The notes under the pieces were generated by a model that was not told the origin of the DNA, did not search any database, and saw only the letters and a program-made list of their open reading frames with translations. Position numbers and translations under genes: made by a program. Shown here piece by piece: positions 35,406 to 47,550 of a stretch of DNA of 64,000 nucleotides. Each line of letters opens with the position of its first letter. Position 1 is the stretch's first letter. Origin of the DNA: Cheiracanthium punctorium (Eukaryota; Arthropoda; Arachnida; Araneae; Cheiracanthiidae); the NCBI GenBank assembly GCA_038373885.1, contig JAWZYV010000771.1:1488001-1552000 (forward strand). The letters are read 5' to 3'.

Positions 35406-36080
35406 GGACGGGTGGCAGACTTTTCAACCAAGCCGCAGAATAAACGCGTATGATTCATATTTCCACCAGGTAATTCTTTCCCCTTCTGTTATTGTTCATC
35501 TGTACCGTTCAGTCTAGGAAAGATGTCAACATCCGCCCATCATTCCACTTGCAACCCAGTTTCAAAAAATGGAAATATACACGTAAACGGAATCTCCTTA
35601 TTCGAGAAGTTCGTTTTACTTCGTGGAAGGAAAGAGTAATCCGTCAACTTTCGTTGTACAAAGAGCGGTTTCATCTGAAGAATCATTGAAAGAGTGCGGG
35701 CGTACTCAAGATATTACCGTCCTCTTAAAGCAACACGGCCAAAGTCTTCCCGTCATGAAAAGGTTATGAGAGAAGTTCATTTAGATTATTGGATAAAATG
35801 AATTTCATTTTAATACTTTAACGGTAAATTTACTGCTATCTGTTGGGTACTATTTATTAGTAAGACACTTCAATGGTTTTTATTTTATATCTGAATCACT
35901 GAGTTCATACATCCAAAACTGTAAACATGCGCAACGAGATCAAATGAATGAAGTTTCAAAATATATTAATATTTGACTAAAGATAAAATAATGACTCATC
36001 TGTAGTATACCTAAGTTTTCAGTATTATTGAAGTGATTTTAATTCACCCAAGAATAATTCTGCATTTCAATTCATGAATA
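35406..36080. other. Gene-free stretch
   Basis: No supported feature. A 65-codon opening at 35492 has no domain. Confidence 0.4.
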
Positions 36081-36084
36081 TATG

Positions 36085-36517
36085 CAGGATGATTCGCTAA
36101 CAGACTGACAAACTTGCAGGGGGTGTAGGGGGTACAGAGACTTCAGAATCACATAGCAATGCGGGGTCGGAAACGTCGTCTTCATGTACCTATTAATAAT
36201 CACTTTGGAAGAATTGTTGAAGTCTGCGTCTCATTTCTTAACCAAGTTTCACAAACAATGGGCTTTCCTCAGACAGTTTCACGAATGTAATGAAAGAAAC
36301 AATTCTGAAATAACAATTTTTATCAAATGCAATCGGTAAAAGAGGGAATAGAAAAACCGTGGTCGGAAAGTTTACTGTCACTTGAACACTTCTAAAGAAA
36401 TTATTAACAGGTATGTGAGGACGACGTTTACGACCTCTCAATGCTTTGTGTTTCTGAGCCGTCTCTGTACTCCCTACACCCTCTGCAACTTTGTCAGTCT
36501 GGTAGTGAATCACCCTG
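36085..36517. mobile_element. TA-flanked MITE with ~140 bp inverted repeats, copy 1
   Basis: The left arm from CAGGATGATTCGC and the right arm, in reverse complement from CAGGGTGATTCAC, share gactgacaaa-ttgcag-gggtgtaggg, gtacagagac, aaacgtcgtc and ttaataat over about 140 bp. A TA follows the right end, and the CAGGGTG start fits a Tc1/mariner-type MITE. The two opposing short open frames are a by-product of the inverted repeat. A second copy of the same length lies at 47119-47550 in the opposite orientation. Confidence 0.75.
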
Positions 36518-36523
36518 TATATG

Positions 36524-37230
36524 TATGTATGCATACTATGTCTATAAACATGTGCTTTTGTATTCCTGGTAACATACTTGTTATCTCTGGTCAGTGTTTC
36601 TCTCTTTATCATATAACTATAAGAAATTCTATAACAATTTCTATAGATTCTGTAAGAAATATTTTACTTCAATCTATCTGAATCCCTATCTTTCACAGCA
36701 AGAAAACGATCCCTAAGGAAATAAATTTTTCTTTTACTTTTCGAAATATATGTATGGTGAGGTATAAACAAAATTATATCTCCCCAAACATCACTTCATT
36801 TATACTACCCTTTTTTAATGTTGCGTGCCTTAACAACCCAACTTTTATTTCTCATAAATTTTCTATTATGATGCATCGACTTTAATAGAAATACCCAAAG
36901 TATCGTATGTCAGTCAGGGCCGCCTCTGTAGAGAGTGTATCAAAGACTGCAATTTATGGGTCATCGTTCCTCTTTATAGCTCCAATAGAACAGAAAACAT
37001 TAATTCTGTCCCACATAGAAGAACTAAAGCCAAATTTATAGAACCGACTGGATGGCGTTGTCCACTAATCATTACATAATGCAAACTCCGCTCGCAGGAA
37101 TAAATACTGCGTAAAGAGCTCCAGTTCATTTTTTATTCTTCACCGTGGTTGTGTAAACTGAAAAGGGTAGTCTGAAATAACTGTGCCGTTAATAATGTTG
37201 ATTATTCGAATAATTTTAATCAATTATACG
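36524..37230. other. Gene-free stretch
   Basis: No supported feature. Confidence 0.4.
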
Positions 37231-37235
37231 TTCAA

Positions 37236-37742
37236 CCCTTTGAGGCACAACCCTTTCCCGATGCTGAAAAAAGGGCAGCCAATGCCATCGCTCGACTTAA
37301 CTACCAGCAAGATGGCGGACGATCGAAACGTTCATCGCGTGCCACAGATCTAGAGACCCTTTTTTTTAAACAGTTGGCTGTGCGCGGGTACAGCCAGCAG
37401 CGTCAAAAGAGGGTCTCTAGATCTGTGGCACGCGATGAACGTTTCGATGGTCGCCATCTTGCTGGTAGTTAAGTCGAGAGATGGCTACGGTTGCTCTTTT
37501 TTCAGAATTGGGCAATCTATCCAGCTGTCCTCGCATTCTTCCATTTTTCAGCAGATGTTAGTGCTGTTAAAACTAATCGTGACAATTTTTTTACGGGAAA
37601 TGACGTGCTAAAAAGTAAAGGATTCTCGTGGAGCGATGTCACCCGCAACTATTTTTATAGAAATAAAATCTATTCTTCGTGATCAACAGTCCAAACGGCA
37701 GAGTTTGGTGTTCCCAGAGCGGGAACACTGCGCGTTAAAGGG
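37236..37742 (+). mobile_element. piggyBac-type foldback MITE, copy 3
   Basis: Starts CCCTTTGAGG and ends AAAGGG with TTAA at 37743-37746; the left duplication is decayed (TTCAA). The foldback is nearly complete: left arm 37260-37380, a ~10 bp loop (tgcgcgggta), right arm 37391-37510, with the AAGATGGCGGACGATCGAAA box in the left arm and its mirror, with a small deletion, in the right. Together with 50902-51409 this is the best representative of the family. Confidence 0.88.
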
Positions 37743-38051
37743 TTAATTTGACGTTGCTATGTATCAAAATTTAAAATCCTAACAAAAACGCTATTTTTAT
37801 ATGATATATGCAGTGCAAATGTTCATTGCTCAATGTATGATATAATTTATGGAATTAAAAAGATACGTTTGAATGATAATGCAGTTCATCAGATTGTAAA
37901 CGGTGTATAATTGAATAACACAGTTTACGGAAAATAAATAAATATTTATGTAAGTACAAACACTTGATATAGATCATGTTTGTTTTTAGCAAGTTTTATA
38001 TTATACTAGAATAGAAGTATACTGATAGAAAATGTATATATTTAAATAAAA

Positions 38052-38491
38052 TGCCGCCCAGTTGGTGAAGTAGCTTAACCCTTTAACGTTCAGTGTTCCC
38101 GCTCTGGGAACACCAAACTCTGACTTTTTGGCTGTTGCCAGTTACGAAGAATAGATTTGATTTCTATAAAAATAGTTGCGGGATCTGTGGCACGCTATGA
38201 ATGTTTCGATCGTCCGCCATCTTGCTGGTAGTTAAGTCGAGCAATGGCAACGGCTGCCCTTTTTTCAGCATTGGGAAAGGGCCTCAAAGGGTTAACAAAC
38301 ATTCTATGACGCCTTGGGTCTGGGTTCAAATCTAGGCTTGGGCGTGGATGTTAACTTTTCCGTGCCTTCATAGGGGATAACGTTGGCCGCCCACTGGGTG
38401 CCCCCATAACAAAATAGCTACAACACCATCGAGCAGTTGTAGTGGACAGTACCTAATCGGTAAGTGCCAGCCCATTGAAAAAGAAAAAAAA
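38052..38491 (+). mobile_element. tRNA-headed SINE B, split by a piggyBac-type MITE
   Basis: The head reads gccgcccagttggtgaagtagcttaa (shortened motif: cagttggtgaagtagc), is interrupted by the MITE at 38079-38291, and continues with ctgggttcaaatctaggc, a B box. The body has taggggataacgttggcc, actgggtgcccccataa and gtagtggacagtacc, and the tail is A-rich (tgaaaaagaaaaaaaa). Joining the two sides at one TTAA gives a normal A-box to B-box arrangement, supporting the insertion. Confidence 0.8.
38079..38291 (-). mobile_element. piggyBac-type MITE, short copy 4 (inside SINE B)
   Basis: The 213 bp copy is flanked by TTAA (38075-38078 and 38292-38295) with CCCTTTAACG and CTCAAAGGG ends. It retains the tgttcccgctctgggaacac box and one arm with cgtccgccatcttgctgg. 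The other arm and the middle are deleted, so it cannot form the long hairpin. Confidence 0.85.
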
Positions 38492-38495
38492 TTAA

Positions 38496-40200
38496 GAAAA
38501 ATTTAAGGCTACAAGTTCGATTAATCAAATTTTTAAAGTAAGAATTAACAGATTTGTTGTTAATGGTGATTCTTAATACCAATTATCTGCAGAGCGAAAG
38601 GTTTCGATACCATTTGAAGAAGAAGTAGCCCATACTTACCGAATATTTAAAGACAATTTTTTTAATTACAAACAACCAATATACTAAATCACACTGGAGC
38701 TGTTACGCGATCTTTAGGTTTTAACAGGAAATGAAAAGCAGGTTTTGAGGGAAGCTTATTTATTATATTGGACGATTTTCTTTTGAATAGCTGTTAGCTT
38801 TCCAGTGACTTTGCTTCTCTAGCGTGGGCGTCTGAATATTCTACAACTCCAGAAAAATGGCACATTGTATCCCCCAAAACTTCAAAATAGTTTATTTTAC
38901 ACTCATGTGTGTTTAGTAAAAAAATATTTAACTTATTTGAACAGAAGTTTCTGGGATTGCTTTTAAACAATTTATTTACTTTATTTCTCTTGAAATAATT
39001 GCACCAGAACCATGATTTAGGAAATAGTTATGGCACATCTTAACATTCTGACAATTTTTTACATGGATTTCAATTTTCATTGTTTATTGTCTCTTACACC
39101 ATACTATTTTTATATAATCCAAATGAAGTAGGACTTACGTTACCAATAATACAGTGTAACATATATGATACTTCATTCCAGATAAATTTAAAAACAAAGC
39201 CTCAGCAGCTTACGCGTGTCAGCAGTCCACAAATTCATTTCTTTTCTACGTAATATCTACTGATACTGAACTGAATAAATAATAACGTAGACTAAATTCA
39301 TAAATACAAAAACTATGTAGTTGTATCAAGATATGACTAAGTATTGGATTCTTACCTCTTCAACACTGAAAACAAATGTTCGTGTATAGATTTTTCCAAT
39401 ACAGGAGGGTGTTGCACATACGGTGCGTGCCGACGAAGTGCCGATAATCTATAGCAGCTGAAGAACAAGCAACTTTTTTAGCGTGCTCTTAAAAAAAAGT
39501 GTGTTCTAGAAAAAAATACCTCACTTGCATTATTTTCAAGGCGAAACTGAGATAGTGATTTTAAATAAAAGTTACTTAGTGAGCCAGAAAAGATTCTCTG
39601 TTTTTTAGTAAGGATTCCTCTTTATTTTTGTTTATCACTCTTTAATTTTTAACGAATCGATTTAAATTAGACGTAAGTCAAAACTTACGTCTAGATCATT
39701 ACGTCTAGTAAAAATGAAGAAAATCACTATTCATTTAATGTATTTTGAATAAAACATGAAAAATCCAAACATATTACCTGAATAAAGCATCACAAAAAGT
39801 TTGTCGCATAAAAGTAATACGAAACTCTCAAAATTATAAAATATGTAAATTAATGCATGACGCCCTATTCCTAATGCCGTGCCATAATCTCATTTTCTTT
39901 TCCAGTCCTTCAGTAAGCCTTTTCCCGTTCATCTTCATATAGAAATGGCGCAGAAATATTTCGGAACATTTCTTTCATCTAATCCTACGTGAGCTGAATA
40001 TGCAACGTTTTCTGTCAGTACACATACGCGCACATACTTACGTGATTTTTTTTCCCCATTTCTATGTTTTTGACACTTTAGCAGTCACTTGCTTTTCAGC
40101 TCCGCAGAAATCATGTAAATTCACTTATTCCCCAGTGGGGATTTGCGTAGGATTTTCGAAATGGAATGAATAACTCAAGATGATCTGGAGTGGAAATTAT
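38496..40200. other. Gene-free stretch
   Basis: AT-rich with no gene. A small inverted repeat tagacgtaagt/acttacgtcta is at 39668-39695, with a further tacgtctag at 39702-39710. Confidence 0.45.
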
Positions 40201-40202
40201 GT

Positions 40203-40317
40203 TTAAGTATCGCCAGTGAAGTGGGGACGCCATAAAAAAATTGTTGAAATCAGTGTGAAATGCAGCATCATAAAACCAGAAAAAAAGTGATGAGATTTAA
40301 TGTTGTTCAACGTTTAA
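40203..40317 (+). repeat. TTAA-bounded direct repeat, copy 1
   Basis: This ~115 bp segment starts and ends with TTAA and is repeated at 40692-40807 with few differences (gtatcgccagtgaagtgg, aaatcagtgtgaaatgcagc, aaaaaaagtgatga, ttgttcaacgt). The piggyBac-type MITE at 40318-40691 sits exactly between the two copies. Confidence 0.9.
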
Positions 40318-40691
40318 CCCTTTGAGGTGCAACCCTTCAAGGCGTCAAAAAAAGGGTTTCTAGATCTGTGGCACGCGATGAACGTTTCGATCGTCCGCCA
40401 TCTTGCTGGTAGTTAAGTCGAGCGATGGCAACGGCTGCCATTTTTACAGCATTGGGATATCTGTGCAGCTGTTCTTGCATTCTTCCATTTTTCAGCAAAT
40501 GTCAGTGCTGTTAAAAATAATCGTGCCAATTTTTTTTTACGGGAAATGACGTGCTAAAAAGCAAAGGATTCTCGTGGAGCTATGTCACCAGCGACTATTT
40601 TTATAGAAATCAAATCTATTCTTCATGACTTGAAACAGTCAAAACGCCAGAGTTTGGTGTTCACACAGCGGGAACACTACGCGTTAAAGGG
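40318..40691 (+). mobile_element. piggyBac-type MITE, copy 5 (left arm deleted)
   Basis: Flanked by TTAA (40314-40317 and 40692-40695), starting CCCTTTGAGGTGCAACCC and ending GCGTTAAAGGG. The left foldback arm is missing: the sequence jumps from the left end to aaggcgtcaaaaaaagggt, so only the right arm and 3' half remain. Confidence 0.88.
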
Positions 40692-40807
40692 TTAAGTATC
40701 GCCAGTGAAGTGGAGACGCCATAAAAAAAATTGCTGAAATCAGTGTGAAATGCAGCACCATAAAACTAGAAAAAAAGTGATGAAATTTAATTTTGTTCAA
40801 CGTTTAA
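40692..40807 (+). repeat. TTAA-bounded direct repeat, copy 2
   Basis: Partner of 40203-40317; begins with the TTAA at the MITE right flank and ends with another TTAA. Confidence 0.9.
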
Positions 40808-42295
40808 ATATTCAATTCAAGTTTTTAGCATTAGAATGCTGTCGGCTTTAAAATGCAAAAATGCAAGAAAGCTCCATATAGAAAGCGGATCGTTGGAACT
40901 TTTTGTAACTGAAGAAGGGTGTACCATTACCCACCTGAAAATAGGGTTCATATGATAAGTTCCTTCTTTACGTGTGTTATGTTTAAACGTTCTTAATTAT
41001 TTTTACCTTTTAATACCAGTTTTTCTTATAAATTCTCTAGTTAGCAACATTTTGCATCCCTTTCTAATCTGGCATGGAATATCTTTCCGTCAAATAACTT
41101 CTTTCTTATATGTCTCTTAACCTTTTCGACCTGATTAAATAATTTTTCTTTGAATTAAATAATTTTCTTTCGGTAATAGAAATTAAATTTGTTATTAGAA
41201 ATAAAATTAAAAATTCTGATTATTAAGTTTTCGAGGAAAATTGATTTATCTTTTTATTGTGAGCACAAATTAGACCATTCATCGTGTACGACAGCATAGG
41301 TAATTTTTTTGTTCTCAATTGCAGGGTCTGAAAGGGTTAATGTAATATAGAAAATACAGGAAAATATCAATCAGTCTGATCTATAGAAATTAATCTCATA
41401 ACAGCTTTACTCACCTATAAAACCTTTCATTTAATCAAAATTCCCGAACAGTACTATTAAAACTGAAAGCCTTAATTATGGAAAGGTTTGGGAGATTCAT
41501 CACGCAATAATCGAAGATTTGCTAGCTGGAAATATTTTTCATGAGAGTAAGTTATCAACATCACATTACCAGTCTAAAAGAAACTATTTCTCAGTGGCGG
41601 ATCCTTCAAGTACCCAGAGAGGCAAACTGGGATAAATAAACATCTTTACGCAACCTTAAAATAGACAGCATAGCTTAGAAATATAAACCCAATAAATAAA
41701 CGCATAATACGGCTAAGAGGAAGATGAAACACTTAAGAAATCAGCCAAAATAACTTCCATTTCTTTTCGAATCTAAGTTCTACAAAGAATTGCTTTTACT
41801 CTTTTGACTTGGTTCTTTCGTGTATGGGGAAATGTCTTTTTCTTCTCAAAATAGAGACATGCAATTCCAGAGATGTGTATGTCCCAACGCTAAATTTTAG
41901 AATTCAGTATTTCGTGGTACAAAATGGCGCAGGAGAGAGAGAGATGTGGCGAAAAAGCCTATTTATTTTTATTGCAGTTAGATTCAGGAAAATATATTTT
42001 ATGTGTTTTTATGACTAAGGCCATATAGAGTAATGCCTTTTATTTCACAAAATCGTTATTAATTTTTCATTGTAAGATAAAAAGACTTTCATTTATTCCC
42101 TGTTATTTTACAAGGTTTGTTAGTTGTCCTTGCTCAATACAGATATCACAGACATTCATCTCTTTAGCTTCGTTCATCAAATTTTATCAAATTATAATTT
42201 TGTTGTAACTTTGTTTTATTAACCAGACATATTAAATATATGGGTAACCAGTTTATTTACCAATTTTTCGTGCGAGTATTATTGTTGTTACCAGC
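40808..42295. other. Gene-free stretch
   Basis: No supported feature. Openings near 41809 are AT-rich and without domains. Confidence 0.45.
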
Positions 42296-42299
42296 AGGA

Positions 42300-42552
42300 A
42301 AGGGCCGACATTTTGGGTTTATTACTGTGTACCCTTCTGCAGAGGTATAACAATTAAGAGAGTTAACGAAAAGGGAGTCATTCCTGGATCCGCACCTCTC
42401 TTCCTCCTACCAAACTGCCAATCGAGAGAACACACGGCCCCACATATTTAGCGTGCCCGTATGCCGCAGGTACACGGTGGTCACGATCAGCCTAGTTTCG
42501 AACCTGAGTCCTATGACATAGAGCTCGGCACACTGCCAGCCGTGTGGCTGTG
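42300..42552 (-). mobile_element. tRNA-derived SINE, family C, diverged copy
   Basis: On the minus strand a head with a tRNA-like ggttcgaaact B box is followed by gaccaccgtgtacctgcgg, gggcacgctaaat and gcagtttggtagg. These match the order of blocks in the family C copy at 14818-15120. Confidence 0.65.
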
Positions 42553-42733
42553 GTGGAAAGTGATTTATAATCCATGTCTTCAGTAGGACTTGTCTCTCTT
42601 GTTTTATTTTTAATTCTGATATTTCTAAGTGAAATAAAATAATTCTAGCACCTTTAGTTTTTCAAAGTTTTGCGCAAATGCTGCTCTTGTGCACCGGTTA
42701 AGATTTAAAGGCCAATCCGGGAAAGCAAAGTTG

Positions 42734-42977
42734 CCTCACCATGGCACAGTGGTTATGTCACTGAAAATGGTAGACGACCGAAGTGTGAAGGTCTCGGATT
42801 CGGGTCTCAATAGTGCGGCTGTCGATCTAACGGTCAGGTGTTTTGGTAGGTTTTCTCCAGATGTAACGTGAATACGCGATATAACCCCTGAGAAAGTCTT
42901 CCTGCCAAGGCACTTCCCTTCCTTGGAAGATCGCCATAGTGTAGTGTTGCCTTAAATACACACACACACACACAAGA
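42734..42977 (+). mobile_element. tRNA-derived SINE, family A
   Basis: Has cctcaccatggcacagtgg, gtagacgaccgaagtgtgaa, a B-box-like ggattcgggtc, gttttctccagatgtaacg and a tail ending in a (CA)n microsatellite (42957-42974). Twelve-base direct repeats flank it (42722-42733 and 42978-42989, one mismatch). Confidence 0.85.
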
Positions 42978-42989
42978 AAAGCAAAATTG

Positions 42990-45155
42990 GGTACAAAAGT
43001 TCGCCCTTGCCTCTTGCATAAGAGTGTAGCAAACAGATTAAACCTGAGTTCAAGGGGGTAGACATTAAATGTAATACTCCGCTCATGCTGGTGTGCGTTA
43101 AATGAAAAGCTTCAGAAGTTTATTAACGTTTCGCAAGTTTTATTATCTCAAAAGCTCCACTTTTACACTACTTTTTAAAAAAGTACTCGGAGGGTTAATA
43201 GTGCTTAATTTTAATAATTTATTTAACGCCAGATGTATAATCACTAAAATTATCAGTAGTATAGCTCAATATTTTAAAACAATTCTATTAATTGCGTAAT
43301 TAGTTTGAAAGTCGATTATAAGATAATAACAAAAGCTAATTTTTTAACATTCTAATTTAATGTTAATTTTTTAACTTTCGTATATTTAGTACTAATCGTA
43401 AGTTAAATATTTGCTGTTCAAGGCATGTGCTTTCTAAGGAAAAAAGAAAAGAAAAGAAACTTGCTTTGTTTTTATTTTCTAAAAATGACTTCCCAAATTC
43501 TTTTTGTTCTTTTTAATTCGACTTTTTCGGGAGTTTGAAAGATTTGACTAATTAAAAAGTTATATTTTGATTTTCTTCCGTTCCAGCCCAGTAAAAAGAC
43601 TTTCAGCGTTAACTGTCATACACTTTTTACCCTAATTAGAAAAAAAGAATAGACTTTAAAAATATACTTTTTACGTAGAAATAAAACAATTTTAAAATAT
43701 TATTTCATTATTTTAAAGTAAGCAACTCGCAACAGACTTTGCTATTATCTTTTATTAGCAATTACCTAAGGCGAAGAATTATAAAACAATTTAGAGGGTT
43801 GACGAAGTTTTACAATAACTGTATACCATAAAGTGAATTTAAAATTAAATAAAGATATCATATTCTAAACTCAGTTTTGTTTTGTTTGATTTTTTCATTT
43901 AGTTTTAAAGCTTTGGAAACGGGCAAATTTCAGCAAAAAGCAACCGTAATTGAAGTTATTTCTCCACCTACCTTCAATGTAGCTCCACTTCGAAAATTTC
44001 CTATTGGAATCTATTGTATGAAATGTCTTCTTCTGTATTTCATTTATTTAATGTGAATAAACTGCTCTTAATTATATTTCCCTCAGAATGCTTACTGCTG
44101 ATATTCAGGAATTATTTCACTGTGGGTGCTGCACAGGGTTTTTTTAAATATCCCGGGTTCTACAGCTAAAATGGGTTAATAGATTATAACTAAATTTAGT
44201 ATGTAGGTTATACATGAGATGCGCTCAAAGAATTTCGCAGAAAAAAAAATGTTAAATGTCTACTGGGCAGTGACGTACGAAAAGGAGGGTGGTCAAAACC
44301 CCCTGTTTGTCACTTTTTTTTAAATATAAAATTCATATTTTTCATTTTTCACACAAGGATTAGGTGTGAGGGGGGGGGGGGGGCACATGTGGACGTTTTT
44401 TGTTTCATACAAAATTATAACCCTTTTCTTCATATTTTTTACTACTTACTATTTTTTACTTCTACTATTCCAGAGTCCTTTCCAGAGTCCATCATAATCT
44501 TACGCCTAATCTCCCCCAAATATATGTACTTAAATATTAGGAGATGTGAAAACATTAAAATAAATACTTTTTTAAACATACAAAAATTGTATACATGTAC
44601 CTCTACATGGGGTACATTTGGACTTGCTTGGGCACATATAGACCTATAGATATGACATTATCAACACTTTAAAATAGCAAAAGAAATGACTTGAATTTAT
44701 ATATGTCGAAAATGTTCACTAGGAACAATATTTTTGTTACTATAAGTAAGCACAGCAAGGTATTTTATTTATATTTTATAATCTTTTAAAAAAAGTTATT
44801 TAAAGGAAATATATATGTATTCTAGTGATGTTCTATGATCGTCATGGTTTGAGGCACAGTTTTTACCTAAACAAAAAGAAATTTGCTTTAAATTATGGTG
44901 AATGTTTTAATTGTTGAAACAAATAAAAGCAAATAGATAATCAAATGTTCATCAAGTTTTATGAAAACAAACTTTGCTCCTATTTCACTTATAAGAAACG
45001 CAATTCATACAATATATATCTACGTTTCATCTTTCGTATGTCAATAAACAGGTCTCTATTTAATTTCGGATGTTGATTTATGATATTCTGGAACAGATAA
45101 TTCCACTGGAGGCATTCATTTTCATTATGAGGGTGTAACTTTTCCCAACCAACGC
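42990..45155. other. Gene-free stretch
   Basis: AT-rich. A CAGTGACGTACG motif (44269) followed by purine- and C-rich words and a run of 14 G near 44370 may mark a decayed element; no other end was found. Confidence 0.45.
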
Positions 45156-45159
45156 TCTA

Positions 45160-46087
45160 CAGAGGGTGTTTACACATTTTTCGAACGATTTCGGGGCCGT
45201 TTAATTAATGTTTAAAATGTAAAGACTATTTTCTTAAATGTTCGATCTGATAGCCTCTTTTCTGGACTATAAGTCTGCATCGTGATTTCCATGATAGAAG
45301 AGCTTTTCGTAAAATTTCCAGGGGTATTGCTTTCCATTCCTCTTCCACTACTTTCCAGAGTCCATCTATCGTGGTGGGTTTGCGTTTAGAAAGAGCTCTT
45401 TTTAACAGACCAAAGGCACAATAGTCCATAGGTGAAACGTCAGGGGACTTCGCAGGAATATGTTGAAAAGGTATATATGCAATACCTGTATCAGTCTTCA
45501 TTTTTTCAAGGAATGCAGTGGTAGTTTTCGAAGTATGACTTGTGTTGAGCCACATGTCTCGGCAAAAGCTGGTGAAAATTATGTTTTTTAGCTTTTTTAA
45601 GTTGTAAATCTTGGTTTATTATTTTATTTATTGTTGCTACAGATGTATCTAAAGACTTTGCAATTGATCTCTGTGTTGGTGGATTTTCTTTTGTTACCAG
45701 CGATTTCACTTTAGAAACGTTTGAAACAGTACGTACCTTTTTCGGATATTCGTTTGGAGTCTTCTTTCCATGTAGAAACAATGATTGACGGTTTTTACCT
45801 TGTCGATTAATAATGTTGCTTATTTTGCACTTAGAAATTTTAATACCATGCATTTCACAACGTTTTTGAATTATGGAATAAGAATATTTCTCTTCGTAAA
45901 GCGCAAAAACATATCCTTCAATCCACAGCTTGTTTACATATGACATTTTGAAAGAAGAATAAATTTAATAGTAGCAGACGATATTTCTCATTTCAAATAA
46001 TAAGCTGTTGCCAAAATTTTTTATTCTGAAACATTTAATTTTTTTAATTCTTTATCGAAATCGTTCTAAAAATGTGTAAACACCCTG
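45160..46087 (-). mobile_element. Mariner-type element, internally deleted
   Basis: Inverted ends of about 32 bp (CAGAGGGTGTTTACACATTT on the left, CAGGGTGTTTACACATTTTT in reverse complement on the right) are flanked by TA at 45158-45159 and 46088-46089. The 928 bp interior holds the two ends of a transposase gene on the minus strand with the middle missing. Recombination-ready ends and a deleted gene are the usual origin of non-autonomous copies. Confidence 0.88.
45226..45946 (-). pseudogene. Tc1/mariner-superfamily transposase with the catalytic middle deleted
   Basis: From ATG at 45946 a 130-residue N-terminal part runs through a helix-turn-helix region (NPPTQRSIAKSLDTSVATIN) to NFHQLLPRHVA. 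A second frame then continues as NTSHTSKTTTAFLEKM, IPFQHIPAKSPDVSPMDYCA, FGLLKRALSKRKPTTIDGLW and a tail ending YQIEHLRK. The block KSPDxSPMDYCAFGLLKRAL with Asp as third acidic residue marks a DDxD mariner-type group (maT-like). The segment carrying the first and second Asp is absent, the two parts meeting near 45540-45560 in different frames. The gene cannot make an active enzyme. Confidence 0.85.
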
Positions 46088-46089
46088 TA

Positions 46090-47110
46090 TAATTACTTCG
46101 ACAGAAACATACTAACACGTGACCACTGGATATTGCACAAATATATGTATTGAAATATAGCTTCTTAACACACACTGCCATTAAAAAATAATAAAAGAAA
46201 AAGAAACGAATTTGGAATAATTCTATAAAATATTGTAAGATACAAAAGACCGTTATTTCTTATGACAAGATGACAAAATATCTTCAGAACAACCTGGGAA
46301 AGATAAGGATCGTGAACATGCTTTCCTTTTCCGGTATGATCTCGTCATTCCCATTCCACTTCCGTAAAAATGTTGTTCTCCTTCCTACGTTTCTGATTGA
46401 TAAATCTGCACCATTCTTTAGCTGTTGACACTGATCAATGAGATTCCTCCCGAAATGTTTTGCTTTATTTTTCGGTATTCTTTCACAATATATTTTGAAT
46501 TATTCGAAATACTTTCTAAAAAAAGTTTACTTCTCGATTTTTTTTTAAACGTGTGGAAATAAAATATACCCTGAAGTGTTTGATCCTCATAATATTTTAG
46601 GATAAAGTATAGAAAAGTTTCTAAAGCGGACTCTTTTTATTAAGCAACTGATGTTTTAGTTATATTCTAAGTAATGTAATAAATTACAATCTTTGACACA
46701 GCTGAGGAATTATGTGAAAAATATTTTTATCTACTGAAAACGTTCGTCTAGATATACTGCTAAATTTATTGCAGGAAGTTACTTTATTCTGCCATTAAGT
46801 GCAGTAGTAACTGCACAAAATTATAAGTTTTGAAAAAAATAAAATTAAGCGAAAAATTTTTAACAAAATCCGAAGGGCTTGCGAACAAATTTAATGCAAG
46901 CGAATCATTTATACATTCATCAATCATTATACGATACCCAGACTACAACATACTTACGACACTTAAAGAAAACTACACTTTCAGTGTAGTCAAATGGTAC
47001 GAACTACGTTTAACAACTTTTCAAAATCAGGAAGAATGACTCAACAAACAATCATTCGAATTTTCTAGAGTTTTATTTTTCTTAAGCTTTTGTGTATTTG
47101 AATAGGCTTT
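46090..47110. other. Gene-free stretch
   Basis: No supported feature. A 69-codon opening at 46830 shows no domain. Confidence 0.4.
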
Positions 47111-47118
47111 AAAGTATG

Positions 47119-47550
47119 CAGGGAGTTCAATAAGGACTGACACAAACTTTAAGGGGAGGTAAGGTATATAATAAGGATTTATAATCTCAAAGAAATGTGA
47201 GATCAGTCGGAAATATTGTCTTTATGCAGCTGTCAACAATCTCTTTGGAACAAGTGCAATAATAGTGAACTTTCTGACCATTGTCTGTCAAAACATGCAT
47301 ATTTCACAGAAAACACGGGACTAAAAACGATAATTTAAAAAATTCTATTTCATTCCTTTCATAAAATTTCTGAACACAAGCTCATCGTTTATGAAGTTGT
47401 TAAGAAATGAGACGAACACCTCAACACTTTTCCTAAAATGAATATCAACCGGTAAGTGAAAGATGCTTTTTTGACACGAACTTGCAATGTGATTTTTATT
47501 CCTTATTATGTAGCTTACCAAGTTTGTTCCAATCTTAACGGTACACCCTG
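47119..47550. mobile_element. TA-flanked MITE with long inverted repeats, copy 2
   Basis: The left end is CAGGGAGTTCAATAAGGACT and the right end, in reverse complement, CAGGGTGTACCGTTAAG, with TA at 47551-47552. Internal blocks tctcatttcttaac and aaaagtgttgagg (reverse complement) match the 36085-36517 element, which has the same length to within a base. The two lie in opposite orientation and are well diverged. Confidence 0.65.

Noticed and set aside
36238..36681. Opposing open frames of 124 and 99 codons
   Set aside because: They arise from the inverted repeats of a MITE; no domain is present.
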